DNA from: Hypholoma sublateritium FD-334 SS-4
Lineage: Eukaryota > Basidiomycota > Agaricomycetes > Agaricales > Strophariaceae
NCBI GenBank assembly: GCA_000827495.1
Contig: KN817560.1
Location: 128,772-192,771, forward strand
Length of the DNA: 64,000 bases
Reading direction: 5' to 3'
Below are positions 46,750 through 58,596 of this stretch, in pieces. The notes under the pieces were generated by a model, which had not been told where the DNA came from, searched no databases, and saw only the letters and a program-made list of their open reading frames with translations. The first letter of the stretch is position 1; each line of letters begins with the position of its first letter. The position numbers and the translations under genes are program-made.

Positions 46750-48486
46750 ATGTCGACTGCCAATCTACCGAACTACGAGTCCGAGCTTGCCAACCCTCTG
46801 AATCGTGCCCCTTCGTATTCCGTCGAACCCAATGATTTCGAGCGTCGGATCGCGTTAGCAGATCGTCTTCGTACAAGGCCGACGGGTACCTTTGTCAAAG
46901 AATCGAAAGGGGGAGGTGTCCGTCTACGCTTGAAGGCCCAAGAAGATAATATACAGCTGCCGGTCTATGGCGTCGCTGACCATGTGAGTGGTACCATCGA
47001 ACTCTCCAAGACGGAGAGCGTTACTTGCGTGGAAGTCAAGGTGCTGCGCATCTATACAGTTTCTCAGCCGCTTCCAAATTAACTTGTCCGTGGGCAATCG
47101 CAGATTGAAGGGAAACTACATCTCAAAGAGGTCGCAGAGGGGGGCACGGCGACCGCCACTCTGGTATTAGATACCGCCACCCTGTGGTTCAAGGACAGCG
47201 TCAATCCAACCTGCCCATCCTCGCTCGATTTCTCGCTTGCTTTACCCACCACTTTCGAGTACGAAAATCAAACTTATGTCAGACCTTCTTATGATGCAAT
47301 ATGGTGGAGTCATTGACATATCTTAAAATTACAGCGTCTGCCCCCTACATTTGATGTAAAGTTGTCTGGCCTCCCGGGCTTTGTGGCCACAATCGATGTA
47401 AGCTTAATGGATGTCACCTGCATTTTACCTATCAATATGTCTCCAGTATTCCGTCACTGCAATAGTTACAAAGCCTCATGGTGTGCCTCTCCCGAAGGTA
47501 AATTCCAAAGCTCTCGGCCTGCATATCGGTACCAGGTGAGGCTTATTGATCAAACGGTGGTCCCTCGTCTGACGATCCGACAGCATCGCGTCAACTCCCT
47601 TTGTTTACTTCCCTCGCAGCAAGCCCTTGGAGCCCATCCCACTTCCCTTGAGACATCGGGATTCCGGGTTTGGCGATTCTGGATTCGAAAGCTCTCCCGA
47701 TTGGAAAGTGTTCCAATTCGTGCTACCTTCTGTTGCCAATACTCGCCCCGACATCTCAGTCAAACTCTACCTGCCGGCGTCGCGTATTTTCAGTATGACC
47801 ATGTCAATACCATTCCATCTCTCATTGGAATCGTCTGCGGTCTCGCTTGCTGCATTCCTGCCTCTCAGCCCAATATCCTCAAATCCTCTTTCCCGCAAGG
47901 TGACCCGGATACAACTTATGAGACAGACCGTTGTCGATGTGAGGTAGGATAATAAATATCTACATTAGCCCAGAAAGCAAATTGATATGCTGTCAGGAAC
48001 GCAGTCTTGCACGGCGTCAAAACGGACATATGGAGGGTAGATTGTATCGGCGAGGGCGTGTTCAGGCATGCAGTCAGTGACTTCATTATTTTTGCCAGTT
48101 TTCGTCACTCAAGAACCATAACTATCTTTTCAGGGCGATGATAACACACATATCTCATTTTCGGGGGAAATTCCTCTAGACCCGAAGGCGATCAAAGTCC
48201 CTGGGTTCAAGGCAGCTGGCCTGCAGGTGAAGGTAGGCTTTATTCCGCGCTCGATAGGACTTCACGGCGCTGACGCTTCGGTTACCAGGACTGCATACTC
48301 TTCACTGTCACCCCGCTGGAGGCCCAAAAGAACGTGTTTGTCCCATTGCGGGAGGTGATTCCAGTTAAAATGGTCACGGACCCGTGGACACCGAATGGCA
48401 CGGGCATCGGAGCGGAACGAGCGGCGGCGCTGCATTGGGATAGTCCCCCAACGCCACCAACGCCACCGTCAGAGACTGCGAGGTGA
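46750..48486 (+). CDS. arrestin-like protein
   Basis: The predicted protein begins MSTANLPNYESELANPLNRA and then has a beta-rich domain: GGGVRLRLKAQEDNIQLPVY, DHVSGTIELSKTESVTCVEV, GKLHLKEVAEGGTATATLVL and LDFSLALPTTFEYENQT after splicing. This is the arrangement of an arrestin N-terminal fold in mushroom proteins. The second half continues with VFQFVLPSVANTRPDISVKL, a C-domain-like sheet, FSGEIPLDPKAIKVPGFKAA, and a Pro-rich end SPPTPPTPPSETAR. Fungal alpha-arrestins recruit Rsp5-type ubiquitin ligases through PY motifs to down-regulate transporters; I see no clear PPxY, though the N-terminal LPNYESEL is tyrosine bearing. Six or so introns; the exact splice sites between 47.3 and 47.6 kb are uncertain. 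Confidence 0.72.
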
Positions 48487-48792
48487 TCATAGGCGCCCAG
48501 GCATACTGGGATCAAGTGACTGGCTTACACTGGGCTTCCTCGACTTAATGGGCGCCTATTTGTGGGAGTGTATATACAAATTGTAAAGCTCTTGTATTTA
48601 TCTAATTGTAACATCTCGAGACGTTGAAGGTCAGTTACCTCAGGGCTGTGGGCTAGCATTCACCAGTTCCAAATATAGACTTGGGGCCATGACGTAACAT
48701 GACATCAGAGTAAATGCATTCTGCAGAGGTGCAAGCTTTATAACAGCCCGTACCTGGTTCGACCTTCTGCGCTTAACGCTCCCAACAACGCA
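48487..48792. other. intergenic
   Basis: A gap of 306 bases between two plus-strand genes without visible coding exons or repeats. It must carry the promoter of the small protein gene that starts at 48793. Confidence 0.4.
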
Positions 48793-49377
48793 ATGTCAGA
48801 AACGGTCAATAACTTCGCTGCTACCCCAGATGTTCTCCACTCTTCAGTGGCGGCACCCACGTACCCTCCACCATCGCAAACCGCACCTACCACACACACC
48901 GACACAGTTTCGCAACAAGGTTAGTTCAACTTCATGATAAACGCAAGCTCAGTGTGCATCGAGACTTATTGCGAGATACTCTCTTAGGATCTACCTCATC
49001 GGGCGATGGGCAGGAAGCGCGTACGCACAAGGATCTCCCCAACCCCCCTGTATCTAGCCAACAGACAGAAAATGTACCATTCAAGGAACGTGTCGTTGGT
49101 ATGTCTGGATTCCCTTGCGGATACCGCATTGGAGCTAATTAATTCACTTTTAGGCGTCGCGGAGGTGAGCTGACCCAGCGAGAATCATGCGCGTCGTGTT
49201 GACTCTAATCTTCGTGATTCAGAAAACCCGGGGGACTGTAAGTGATTTTCTCATCCATGCGGGCAGTTCTAACACTGTTGATTATGATCTTAGCTCTTTG
49301 GTAATTCGGGGTTGAAGGAACATGGCCAAGCTATCCTTGATGGGCGCGCCTCATACAAAGAAAAAGATCGCGACTGA
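48793..49377 (+). CDS. small conserved protein with two micro-exons, unknown function
   Basis: Five exons give about 120 residues: MSETVNNFAATPDVLHSSVA and a Pro/Thr-rich stretch, then STSSGDGQEARTHKDLPNPP, FKERVVG, an 11-base exon (49154-49164), a 15-base exon (49223-49237), and LFGNSGLKEHGQAILDGRAS with the stop at 49375-49377. With both micro-exons in, the join reads VVGVAEKTRGTLFGNSGLKE without a frame change. The gene product is hydrophilic and disordered-looking, with a conserved-looking helical C-terminus. I believe similar C-termini occur in other basidiomycetes, but the role is unknown to me; a stress-related CsbD-like function would be a guess. Confidence 0.72.
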
Positions 49378-49756
49378 ATGCAATGTACCTGAGGAAAGTA
49401 ATGAATGATCTGACCGTTCATAGTCGCTCGATATCCCAGATGACTTTCATGTAACGATGTTTGACAATATGTAAAATAGTAGTTGTGCGCGAATCTAGAA
49501 CTGTGGGTTGACAGTGGGATTTGGTTAAGATTTGGTGCCGCTTCGTTGCGCGCTTATGTTTCCTAAGGGAGATATAGTTGTGCACTGAGATAAGATAAGA
49601 TCCTCATTACAAAAATTTCTTCGGTTACTAAAATCCGAGTTCGACGCTAGACAAACTTGAAATATTCATCTACTCCGTCATTCGCTCCAGGGTGCCTACT
49701 CCCTAACATATAGCGTTGACTAGCACACATCCAATCCCCATTATTGTAAAATTACG
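49378..49756. other. intergenic, upstream of queuosine salvage gene
   Basis: About 380 bases with no gene or repeat that I can support, between two plus-strand genes. Confidence 0.4.
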
Positions 49757-51347
49757 ATGGAATTACCCCCGGCGAATATTACGCACTCATTAGATGTCAT
49801 TTCTGAGAAATCTGAGGACCTCTGGGTGGCCCAAGACAAGGCAGACAACCAGAACCCTGTCATCCAGAGCTCGGAATTCGCATACAGGGTGAATTTTCTC
49901 CCATTTGGTCAGCGCTTAAACCATCTGAGATAACGGCGTCTCTCTCTCCCTTGGACGCAGGCAACCGATTTGGTCCAGATCAACGACGAGGGCGTGAAGC
50001 ACGCGGCCAGACACGTCAGTATCGCGTCTATGCAGGCTTATGTCCGCTGAGCTGTTTCTGACGAAGCAAGCGCGCATAGATCCGGCAGAAGCTTTTGGTG
50101 GAATCATATACACCGCGGACGTGGCGCACCCACCCGCTGCATATCTGCCTGTCGGAGCCGTATCACCCTGAGGACCCCCTGAACAAAACAGTGCTTAACT
50201 GGATATTTTTGATCTCGTCGCTGAACTTTAGTTTCTGGTCAGAAAAGGAGGGTCGTCCCGACCGCTACGGTGTGGAGTGGCTTTGTGGCTGGGAATCAGA
50301 GGGAACGAAGGTGTGGACAGGGTATTGGTCGCTCGTGGCCGCTTTAAACCGGGGTATGTCCACTTTTACCGACTGGTTTACTCTAACGTTTATCGTTACG
50401 TTTTCTCATCGTATCTTACGATTATAGCTCTCGGAGAGGATATCCCGATAACGGACCCTCATTTCTACTCGTCGGAAATACTTTGTCCAGACAGCCTTAT
50501 TGAGTATGTCTTCCGGCAAGCAAGTCAATCCAGTGAGGCCATGCCTCTCCTCCGGGAGCGGATAGCCGTCATGCGCGAAGTGGGGTTCATTCTTTGCAAT
50601 GTATGAATATTCTTACCTGGATTGAAAGCCCGTCTACTAAACTCAGGAATTCTAGAGTTACGGGGGATCTTTCAAGGGCTTCCTTGACGAATTCCAAAGA
50701 GAACACGACGGCCAGGGAACCTCGCTGGACTTGGTGAAAATGGTGACTTCTGTATTTCCATCATTCCGAGACGAAGTCAATTACGAGGGGCGACAAGGCA
50801 TTTTCTTTCTGCGCTCCAGTTAGATTAACAGCTGACCGCGCCCTGCTTTTTAGTTTGTCTGTGGAAGCGCGCTCAGATCCTGGTCGCGGAGGCATGGGCG
50901 GCATTCTACCCACCATCAGCGAACGCGCCCCATCCCCTGTTCCCAGGCACGCAGGGCCCCGACATCGGCCGCCTGACGATGTTCGCCGACTACCGCGTCC
51001 CACAGATCCTGCACCACCTGTGCATCCTGACCTATCCCGCGCCGCTCTTGACGAAGCTACGGGCGCTGACACCACTCGCGCCCGGCTCGCGCGAGGAGCT
51101 CAGCCTGCGCGCGGCCAGCATCATCGCAGTCGAGCGTGTGCGGCATGAGATCCTGCGGCTCATCCAGGACGAGGAGGGAAGGGAGGGCGCAACCGATGCC
51201 GCCCGCTTGGGCGTCGTCAGCAGCGTGCTTATCGACTTTTACCTCTGGGACCTGGCGAAGAAGGTGGAGAGCGGCGATGAAAGGATCGAGGGGATTGAGA
51301 CGGTCGATATGGTCCCAATTCACCGGACGCGGAGTATATGGTATTGA
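49757..51347 (+). CDS. QNG1: queuosine salvage protein (DUF2419, queuosine 5'-phosphate N-glycosylase)
   Basis: This family releases queuine from queuosine 5'-phosphate so eukaryotes can reuse the micronutrient base in tRNA. Seen: NPVIQSSEFAYR, INDEGVKHAARH, LNWIFLISSLNFSFWSEKEG, a family hallmark, then YGVEWLCGWESEGTKVWTGY and WSLVAALNRA, FILCNSYGGSFKGFLDEFQR, KRAQILVAEAWAAFYP, DIGRLTMFADYRVPQILHHL, and SLRAASIIAVERVRHEILRL, ending with MVPIHRTRSIWY. The catalytic Asp is expected in the TMFADYRVPQ segment. The intron at 50798-50853 probably uses a GC donor. Fungi cannot make queuine, so salvage from food or bacteria is the known logic. About 400 residues. Confidence 0.9.
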
Positions 51348-51881
51348 TATTTTCTCTTTCTTTGGTCGGGCCAGGTTGGTTCGCTTTCTTCGAAGCTCGG
51401 TTCGCTCATACATCATTCGTATTCCCGCCCAAGGAATTTTTGGGGTACTTAGTCGCACGCAAATAGACTGCAATTGCATCCTAACCAAAGATCGGCTGCA
51501 ATGGGGTACGTAGATAAGTGCCACCCTTATCTTTATCTTGTGGAAACACTGGAACACACCCGTTCATTGACAACAACTGGGGGAGGTTCTCGTCCCATGC
51601 GCGTTTAAGCTTAAGCATCAAGCATATGTATCCATCACTCACTGCGTAACGGCAAATAACGGTGAATGCATGTTCACCGCATCCAGACAGGGAAATACTA
51701 TTCCCGGATAAAGGAGATGCTTATCGACTCGACTTACTAAGTTACTTATTAGGAATACCGTTACTGAACCCTGCCCCTGAAGGAAATAACGTTATGACAG
51801 ACGAACTTCGAAGGCGATAAAGATCGCCATACACACAGGAGCGTGCATGATAGATGAGGAGAAAAGGTGCGGGTTATGTAG
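51348..51881. other. convergent 3' intergenic region
   Basis: The queuosine gene (plus) and the WD40 gene (minus) end here. No coding exon or repeat is seen in these 530 bases. Confidence 0.45.
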
Positions 51882-54235
51882 TCACAGAAAAGTATACCCG
51901 GGCAGAAGAATGTCTGCCGGTGAATCAGAGTCGTCGTCCATTTCTGAGCCCCCTTCAACCGAGCCTACATCTGCCTCCGAGTCCGAAGAAGTAGGAGAGC
52001 GCCATGGCCTCTGAGAGAAAACGTCTCGGGTACCTTCTTCGCGGATGATGCTATCGAGAACAAGTATGTTCAGCGATTATCATCGTGAATCAAAGGATTA
52101 AATTTACTGATCAAACAAACTGATAGTCTGTCGTTCTGAGGCCAAATCACCCACGGTCGTAGGTTCTGGGCTCAACAAGGCTGAAAGATAGTTGATGCGA
52201 TCTTCCTCTTCGACCTCAGCTCTTAGTCGACGAACGTTTGTTGGGGAAGGCTGGAGATCCTGGGCACACGGTGATGTCGGTGTGGGGCTATGGAGGATGA
52301 TGTCCTTCTCAATCCCCGCGGTGACAACCTGGAGAAAATGAGGATGAAAAATCGTTGTGTTCACGATTGAGTTGTGTCCTGCAGAACTGTTAGATTTTGT
52401 CTACGTGGAAGGGCTCAATAAACCTGTCAGTCGACAGAACGGAGTGGATATTTCGACGGGGATGTATTTCCGCTCCTTGCGGCCTTCACTAAACGCTGAT
52501 TTGTGCGCATGTACAATGAGTTAGGGGGGGGGGTTCCATGAGAGGGAGTGTCCTTACCGACAGTGGTCTGTTCTGAATCCACCATATTGAACCAGTCTTC
52601 TCCAGACAATTCTTTTCTTGCGGTTGTCAGCTGGGAAATGGACGGGATCTTCCACACGTATCCTCGGAAGTCGTCGGAGCCAGCGGCATACATGTCGTCA
52701 ATATCTAATCCCGGTCCTCCAAAACTACCGTGCTGCAAATGTATGTTAGATCCATATTGGATCGATGTATTGTTTACCTACCTTCATAGTACATGAATTA
52801 GAATAAGTCCTTTCCTCTGGTGGCTTGGGAGTCCCATCCGGAAGGTTTGCACCGCTGAGCACCGCAAGAGGATTCGGATCCGACAAAGCATATATAGTTG
52901 GTTGGTAGTGCTATGATTCCCAAAACACGTACAATGGGGGACAGTTAGTCAACGCAAGGGCTCATGGGGGACACGCACAAGAAAGGTTACAGCCAATTTA
53001 GTTCCTGCAGATACTTACGTTAGAAAGTGTCCTCTATTATCCGCGTAATGTGGACCGACCCTCTTTGTCAAAAACGATACTGTTAGACTCTGGGTTGCAT
53101 GCCCGCAGAATTGGGCGCCTCGTTAGCTTCGTGTTGTACTGTCGACGATAAATGTATGCTCGAATTCAAGCTGGGCATTTGACGTGCTTACCACTTGAAC
53201 GATTCCTTCGTTGCTTCGTTTCGTTAATGGCCCAAATGCCATGCGAGTATCACGAAGGCACACCCGGCCAGCACCGTCGCTACTGACAAATATATTCTCG
53301 ATCAAAGGGTGGTACTGCAGCCCTGTGACTTCGTTTTCTGTTTGGATGACGTTCTGACTCCGAGCTCGACGTTGCGTCGGCTCTCTGCCGTCGTACCGTA
53401 CGATGCTGCCATCCTCACTGAGCGCTAGTTAGGACCGTATTTCCATTCCGCTCGGAAAATGAATCGACCTGGCACTCATAAATATGTCATCTTGAGTGGG
53501 GTGGGATGTCAGTGCACGGATATTGTCCTGCGGAAATCAGAGGAGTGAGCTGATTTCAGCTTGATCCCATTTGCAAATGAATTTACACTGTGATCTTTGT
53601 AGGTGCTGTCGGGAGATGCTGTGAGCTTTATAGGCGCCATTGCTGTGCCGAGAGCGCCGATATCATATTTAAAAACCGTTTCGCAGGTGCCACCGCTGAA
53701 GATACGATGTTTCAACGCGGCAGAGGCGGTATCGCACGCGGAAACGCTTACGAAAGGATGAAGCGATTTGTAGCAGAGAAGTTGAGGCAGAAGATATTGC
53801 CCTAATAAACAACAATGGCAACGTCAAAACACTTCACCCGCGAGGAGAAGCAAGTCCAGGCACTTTAGGCCCTCTGAGCGTGTGAGAGGGTGCTTTCACG
53901 TCGTCCTGATGGAAATCCCAGAGCAGTATTCGCAGATCTAGTGCAGGTCGCCAGGGGGGCTGTCCAGTCAGAGATTCAAGCGTACCGGGATCTCTGTGTC
54001 TATACGCACCATCGCCACCGCTGGCCAGATAGCGCCCTGCGCCAGAGGAAAAGGTAAGCGCGTTCACGCACGATTTATGCGCTTGTAGCTTTCTAGACAG
54101 AAATAACCACGTCATAGTCAATCGCGGCTCACGAGATCGAGAGTCGAAGTCGAGGGCAGATATAGCATCCAGAAGAGCATGATGGCAAACCAGATGGTTT
54201 CGGAGTTCACAGTCACGACGCGGTCTGGAGCACAC
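51882..54235 (-). CDS. WD40-repeat protein, DCAF5-like
   Basis: WD40 adaptors of this type bring substrates to CUL4-DDB1 ubiquitin ligases. Seen in order on the minus strand: KLQAHKSCVNALTFSSGAGR, YLASGGD spliced to DLRILLWDFHQDDVKAPSHT, NIFCLNFSATNRFI, IFSGGTCETVFKYDIGALG, ENEVTGLQYHPLIENIFVSS, GAGRVCLRDTRMAFGPLTKR, NTKLTRRPILRACNPESNSI, YAAGSDDFRGYVWKIPSISQ (close to the DCAF5 signature), and NTTIFHPHFLQVVTAGIEKD. The C-terminus is acidic: TSSDSEADVGSVEGGSEMDD, ending ILLPGYTFL. The first exon is uncertain; the frame before KLQAH is open to 54235 but lacks a start I trust. About ten introns. Confidence 0.72.
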
Positions 54236-55347
54236 TCACCTCGAATACGGAAACCCATGGGCACTGTCCACAATCGCCGTGGTCAGTTGCTGCCTCTTCG
54301 TGGGCCCCGATTGCAGTCGCGACGTTCCGCCATAGGGATTTGGATAGCTCAACTTCCTGTGTGTACGATCAGCCTGAGGGCGATGCACCCCGAGGCTGCG
54401 ACCCGGAGACGATGCGCTGTGGCCTCCTGCCTGATGGTCCATTCGCGCTTCGGGCCTGTTGTACGGGAGATGCAACCCTTCAAAATTGGCCTCGTTAAGG
54501 ATCAGCTCGACAAAACACGTCAGGTAGAAACAAAGAGACCCGAGGGCCGACGTTGCTTGGACGTTGCTTGGACGATGCCAGCTGCCAGTGAACGAGTCCG
54601 CCAGTGCTACGCTTACGTCGATACTTCCCACGGCTTCCCCGCATCCTTGCGATCAATTTGGGAACTCGCGCGCTTATATTTAGCGCACAAGATGCCAGGC
54701 ATCCGTGCATCACGCTAAATGCTCTGAAACTCGCCAACGCCGCCTGCGGAGGGACAGGCTCGCGGACTTAATGCGTCGAGCGATTTTTTGTGCAGTGCCA
54801 CCGAGAATTTTGTCTCCATTTTACCGAGACAGCCGCAGGCCAGCTCAGGAAAGCATATGCGACGACCATCCAGGTAAATCCTCGGCCACACGCCAGAGAG
54901 TGTGAAAGGGCGTGTATGTGAGCAGGGCTTAGCAGGGGATTCCAGGAGAAGTATAGAGTGCTTCAGCGAGTGTTCTATGCTCATTGATGCCCTTTTTCCG
55001 AGTCGAGACACTGCACGCAATTTAATCAATAATTGGTGCTTGGCAGACAGGTGTTTCGTGCCGCGTAGCTGTTCAACGCGCTTGTGGACGGCGTGCCGCC
55101 GGTAATAGGAGTGGGGTACATATCGCACAGCCGTGCACGTACGCCTGTCAGCCCGAAATACTGGATCGAAACCGCGCTATGGACAAACCTAGGGGAATTC
55201 GGACGTCGAAGCTGATGCACATCACGATGGAAGCGCGCACCGCAGACGTTGGCTCAGGAGACACAGCTCGCAGGGACTGCGTGGGGCTCGGACTGAGCCA
55301 ATTCTTATTCTGGAATTAGCCTCTGGGCTGGCTGCCAGACAAATAGA
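54236..55347. other. gene-poor transition region
   Basis: About 1.1 kb between the WD40 gene and the G+C-rich domain. It should hold the promoter and maybe the true first exon of the WD40 gene. Open frames on both strands (for example 54179-54718) have no recognisable motif. Confidence 0.4.
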
Positions 55348-55374
55348 CGCAGGCGCTCCCATGCAGCGCCTGCG
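55348..55374. repeat. 10-base inverted repeat at the composition boundary
   Basis: CGCAGGCGCT and AGCGCCTGCG are perfect arms around the 7-base loop CCCATGC. A CTAAT lies 15 bases downstream (55390-55394), which resembles the CTRR-T end of a Helitron, although the spacing is longer than usual. The sequence from here to the right is markedly G+C rich. Confidence 0.5.
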
Positions 55375-56637
55375 CTTCGCACCATGCGTCTAATTCAGCG
55401 CGCGCAGGCCTTCCGGAAGCCCGCGCGGGTGGTCCTGTGGCCGGGGAGCGCCATCCCGTGGCCCAGGCTGTCCTTGCGCAACCGCAGGGCCCGCGCCCTT
55501 CCTCGCACAACGCCGAGCCGCGGTGGGAACCGCGAACCCGCGCGCGCGCGCGCCCCATCAGCGAGAAGCAGCGCAGTGTGAATCGGCGCCGTGCACAAGG
55601 CAATGCGCGCGCCTCGGGCGGACTCGGGAGGACGCGGTGTTCTTGCGCCGGGTCCCAGGGGCTGAAGGCGTCCCGCGAGGGCTCCAGGACCGCGGAGAGC
55701 GAGCGAGGCTGGCGCCTAGAGCGTGGCCCGCAGCGCAGTGTGCGAAGACAGATGACCCGGTGCTGGGCAGCGCGGGGCGCACGCGCGCACCCCTAAGACC
55801 GGTAATTGCTTCGCGCCTTCGAAAATATCCAGGACTCCCGTCGCCGCAGTGTGGGGTCGACGACATTAGCGTGGCCGGAGAACCCCCATGCTCGCTGGCA
55901 TTTGATTGTGCGTATTCTTTGGCACGCACCGCGCGTCACGATGAGGACAAAGGCGTTTTAGGGGCGCCGCGGGAGACGAGCCTGCGGGGCGAGCCAACAC
56001 ATGGTTCGCGCCGCCGAATCGAGCGAGGAGGCTGGACCCTGCACGGAGATTATGGAGATGACGCCGCGCCGAGCGTCTAGTGCACCCAGACAATGAAGGA
56101 TCGACAAACTCAGAAATGATCCTGGTCGATCCGACATACGCTTCCTCGCCCCACAATGCACGAGCAGTACCCCATTGTCTGACAGGCATGATTGGGGTAT
56201 GTACTATGATTCAGCACAACTGATGGCCGGACAATGGCCGGCGCGTTCGTACATCTGCATCTGCCACCGGCGCCGGCGCCGCCCCGTATGGTGACCACAG
56301 GTGACGCCTTGCGCGTCTATGACAGCGCCCAGGCGCTCGAGTGCAGGGCACCTGACCATCCGACCCCAGTGACATCGACGAGGCGCGGCGCCTTCTCTTC
56401 GCAGCCCAGGGTGGTCTGCACCCCGAAACTCCGACCGCGCTGGCATGGTATGGTCCGCGGCTGCCACCGCGCGCCAAATGCATTATTGCAAGCTGCGACA
56501 GCGCCCAGTGTGCTCCAGCTCCCCAGCGCCCAGTATATAATGTTCCACCCAGACGCCATCAGCAAGTCAAAGCGCCGCAGCACGGAGTCTGCTCTGCAGA
56601 ACAGTCCCTCCAGTCAATTCAGCACCGCGCACACCGA

Positions 56638-57311
56638 CCTGGTTCGCGGCGCTGTCAGCGCACTTGACGGCAGGCATGACATACCCCACAGGGGCCTAGT
56701 ATAATTCTGGAGTCAATCAGAGTCATAAGTAGCACGGAAGCACTGCAGCCCAAGATTAGCGCTTCGATTTTTTGCGTCCGCAGGCCGAGACGCTGACGCA
56801 CAGCAGAACACGCGGTGGGCTGGGAAGCAGCCGCGCAGAATGTGATGCGTCTCCACGAGCGCGTAGAGAGTTCGGCTGGAGACGCGGGGCGCCGTGTGTG
56901 TGTGTGCATCAAGTATTTCGCGGAAGGCGCGTGGCAGCGGGGGCCAGACGCACAGGCGCGCAGAGCGCATCTCCTCTGCAGAGCATGATATCAGTGTACC
57001 CCGCAGCACAGCAGCCGTCCGGCCTGGTTCGCAGGTGGTGCGCTCCGTAACGGTGGCAGGCATGACATACCCCACACGGCGCAGTGAGTCGGGCGCATTA
57101 ATCATGCGTCAATCAGCGCCTCCCGCGCCGGGAGCTGAGCCCAAGATTAGCGCGGCGAAGGGCGCGAAGCACCAGGCCGAGGCGCTGAGGCACGCAGAGC
57201 ACGCGGTGCGCTGGGAACTGGCGCAGCCGCGCGCAGTGCGCCTGCAGAGCACTCGCGTCTCCCCACAGGACGTGCGCGCCGAGACGCAGGCCCGTGCGGC
57301 GCGCCGTGTGT
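56638..57311 (+). repeat. diverged tandem duplication, period about 385-410 bases
   Basis: Two neighbouring units share ordered blocks: CCTGGTTCGC (56638 and 57023), GGCAGGCATGACATACCCCA (56669 and 57055), AGCCCAAGATTAGC (56747 and 57138), ACGCGGTG-GCTGGGAA and finally GCGCCGTGTGT (56889 and 57301). Spacing rises from 385 to 412 bases, so small insertions have built up. No coding frame is conserved between the units. Confidence 0.65.
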
Positions 57312-58576
57312 ATGGTAGCGCAGGCGTTGTGTGCACGGAGGCGCATGGAAACGGGGCGAGCCCGGCGGATGCTAGCAGGCGCGAAAGAGAAGAGGAAGAA
57401 GCGTCCCGCCGATCGCACCCCGAGGCGCCGTCCCCACGCCCACGCCCACGCGAGATCGCATCTTGTGCAGTATACGCACGCGTGCTGCGTACCCCGCGTG
57501 CAGGGCCGCGCCCCGCTGCGCAGCGCGCGCCGTGGATCGACGGGCGGGCGTGCGTCGACGCGACGTATATATATGCATTGGACGCTGCCTCGCGGCGCGC
57601 GCGAGGCGCCGCCTGCGCTTCTAGTTGCCTTGTCCGGCGGTCGCTCGCCGCGGGGCGGGGCGAGGGCGGGGGCGAGGCGCCCAGGCGGGCTGGGGCTGGC
57701 CCGGCCTGGGAGCGCGGCCGCTTTTCATCTGCGCGTATCAGCCCCGCGTGCGGTGTCTCTGTATGCGCGGGGCACGCCCGAGCGCGGCGCGGGTGCCGGT
57801 GCGAACCGGGTTGCTTCGCGCTGGCGACGTCGACGCGGTGGGCGTGCGCATCTCGACCTCGACGCTGTCCGCTGTCCGCTGTCTGCTATGTGTCAATCGC
57901 AATCGCCGCGCAGCGCTGTCATGTTGTGTCCCGCAGCGACGGCGTGCGTGCGTGCACCTGGGGTGGTGGTGCGCATCCGCGTCCCGGGCCGCTTTGCCTC
58001 GCGTTAATGATCGGCGGATCGGCGTTGGGCACACGCTGCGCGCATGCGCGGGGGTATCCCCGAGGAAGCGCCACGGGCGCCTCGCGGCGCGGCCACGTAC
58101 CTCCACGTACAGCATTTCCAGGCGCGACAGTCTGCTTTCTGTCGCGCACACCGCGAAATCCATTCAAACCAACAGCGGACATATGATTTCATATACGAAA
58201 TCCAATCGGAAAAAACTGACGTCTGTGACATATATAACCCGCGTGCATTTTTCAGCGAGGACAGTAAAATATGCCAGTGTTTTTTTTTCTCGGAACAACT
58301 GTTGGTGATTGGCACTTTCGGGGTGCACGGCGGCTCGGCTGGTGCTGTGTGTCTATATACGTAAATGCAGGGGTGCCCCGGGGCGTGCGCGCCTGCCGCC
58401 AGCGCTTAACCGCGCGTACGGCCCTGGGGTCCTGGGCAGGGGCGGCGGCCTTGTCTGGGGGTGGTCCCCAGAGCGAGGCCGCTGCGCGGAGGGCTGTACG
58501 CGAGTATAGGGCAGAGTACATATTAACACCCCATTTCTGCGAGCCGCTGCGGCGCTGCCACTGCGGGGCGAGGGTG

Positions 58577-58596
58577 TCACTACGCTCGCGTAGTGA
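58577..58596. repeat. perfect 9-base inverted repeat
   Basis: TCACTACGC and GCGTAGTGA are perfect arms with only TC between them. It is not followed by a CTRR motif on either strand, so it does not look like a Helitron end. Function unknown. Confidence 0.5.

Noticed and set aside
56894..58186. 430-codon open frame in the G+C-rich domain
   Set aside because: Equally long frames overlap on the other frames and strand; the translation is Arg/Ala/Gly/Pro-rich without a domain. Stop codons are simply rare in this composition.
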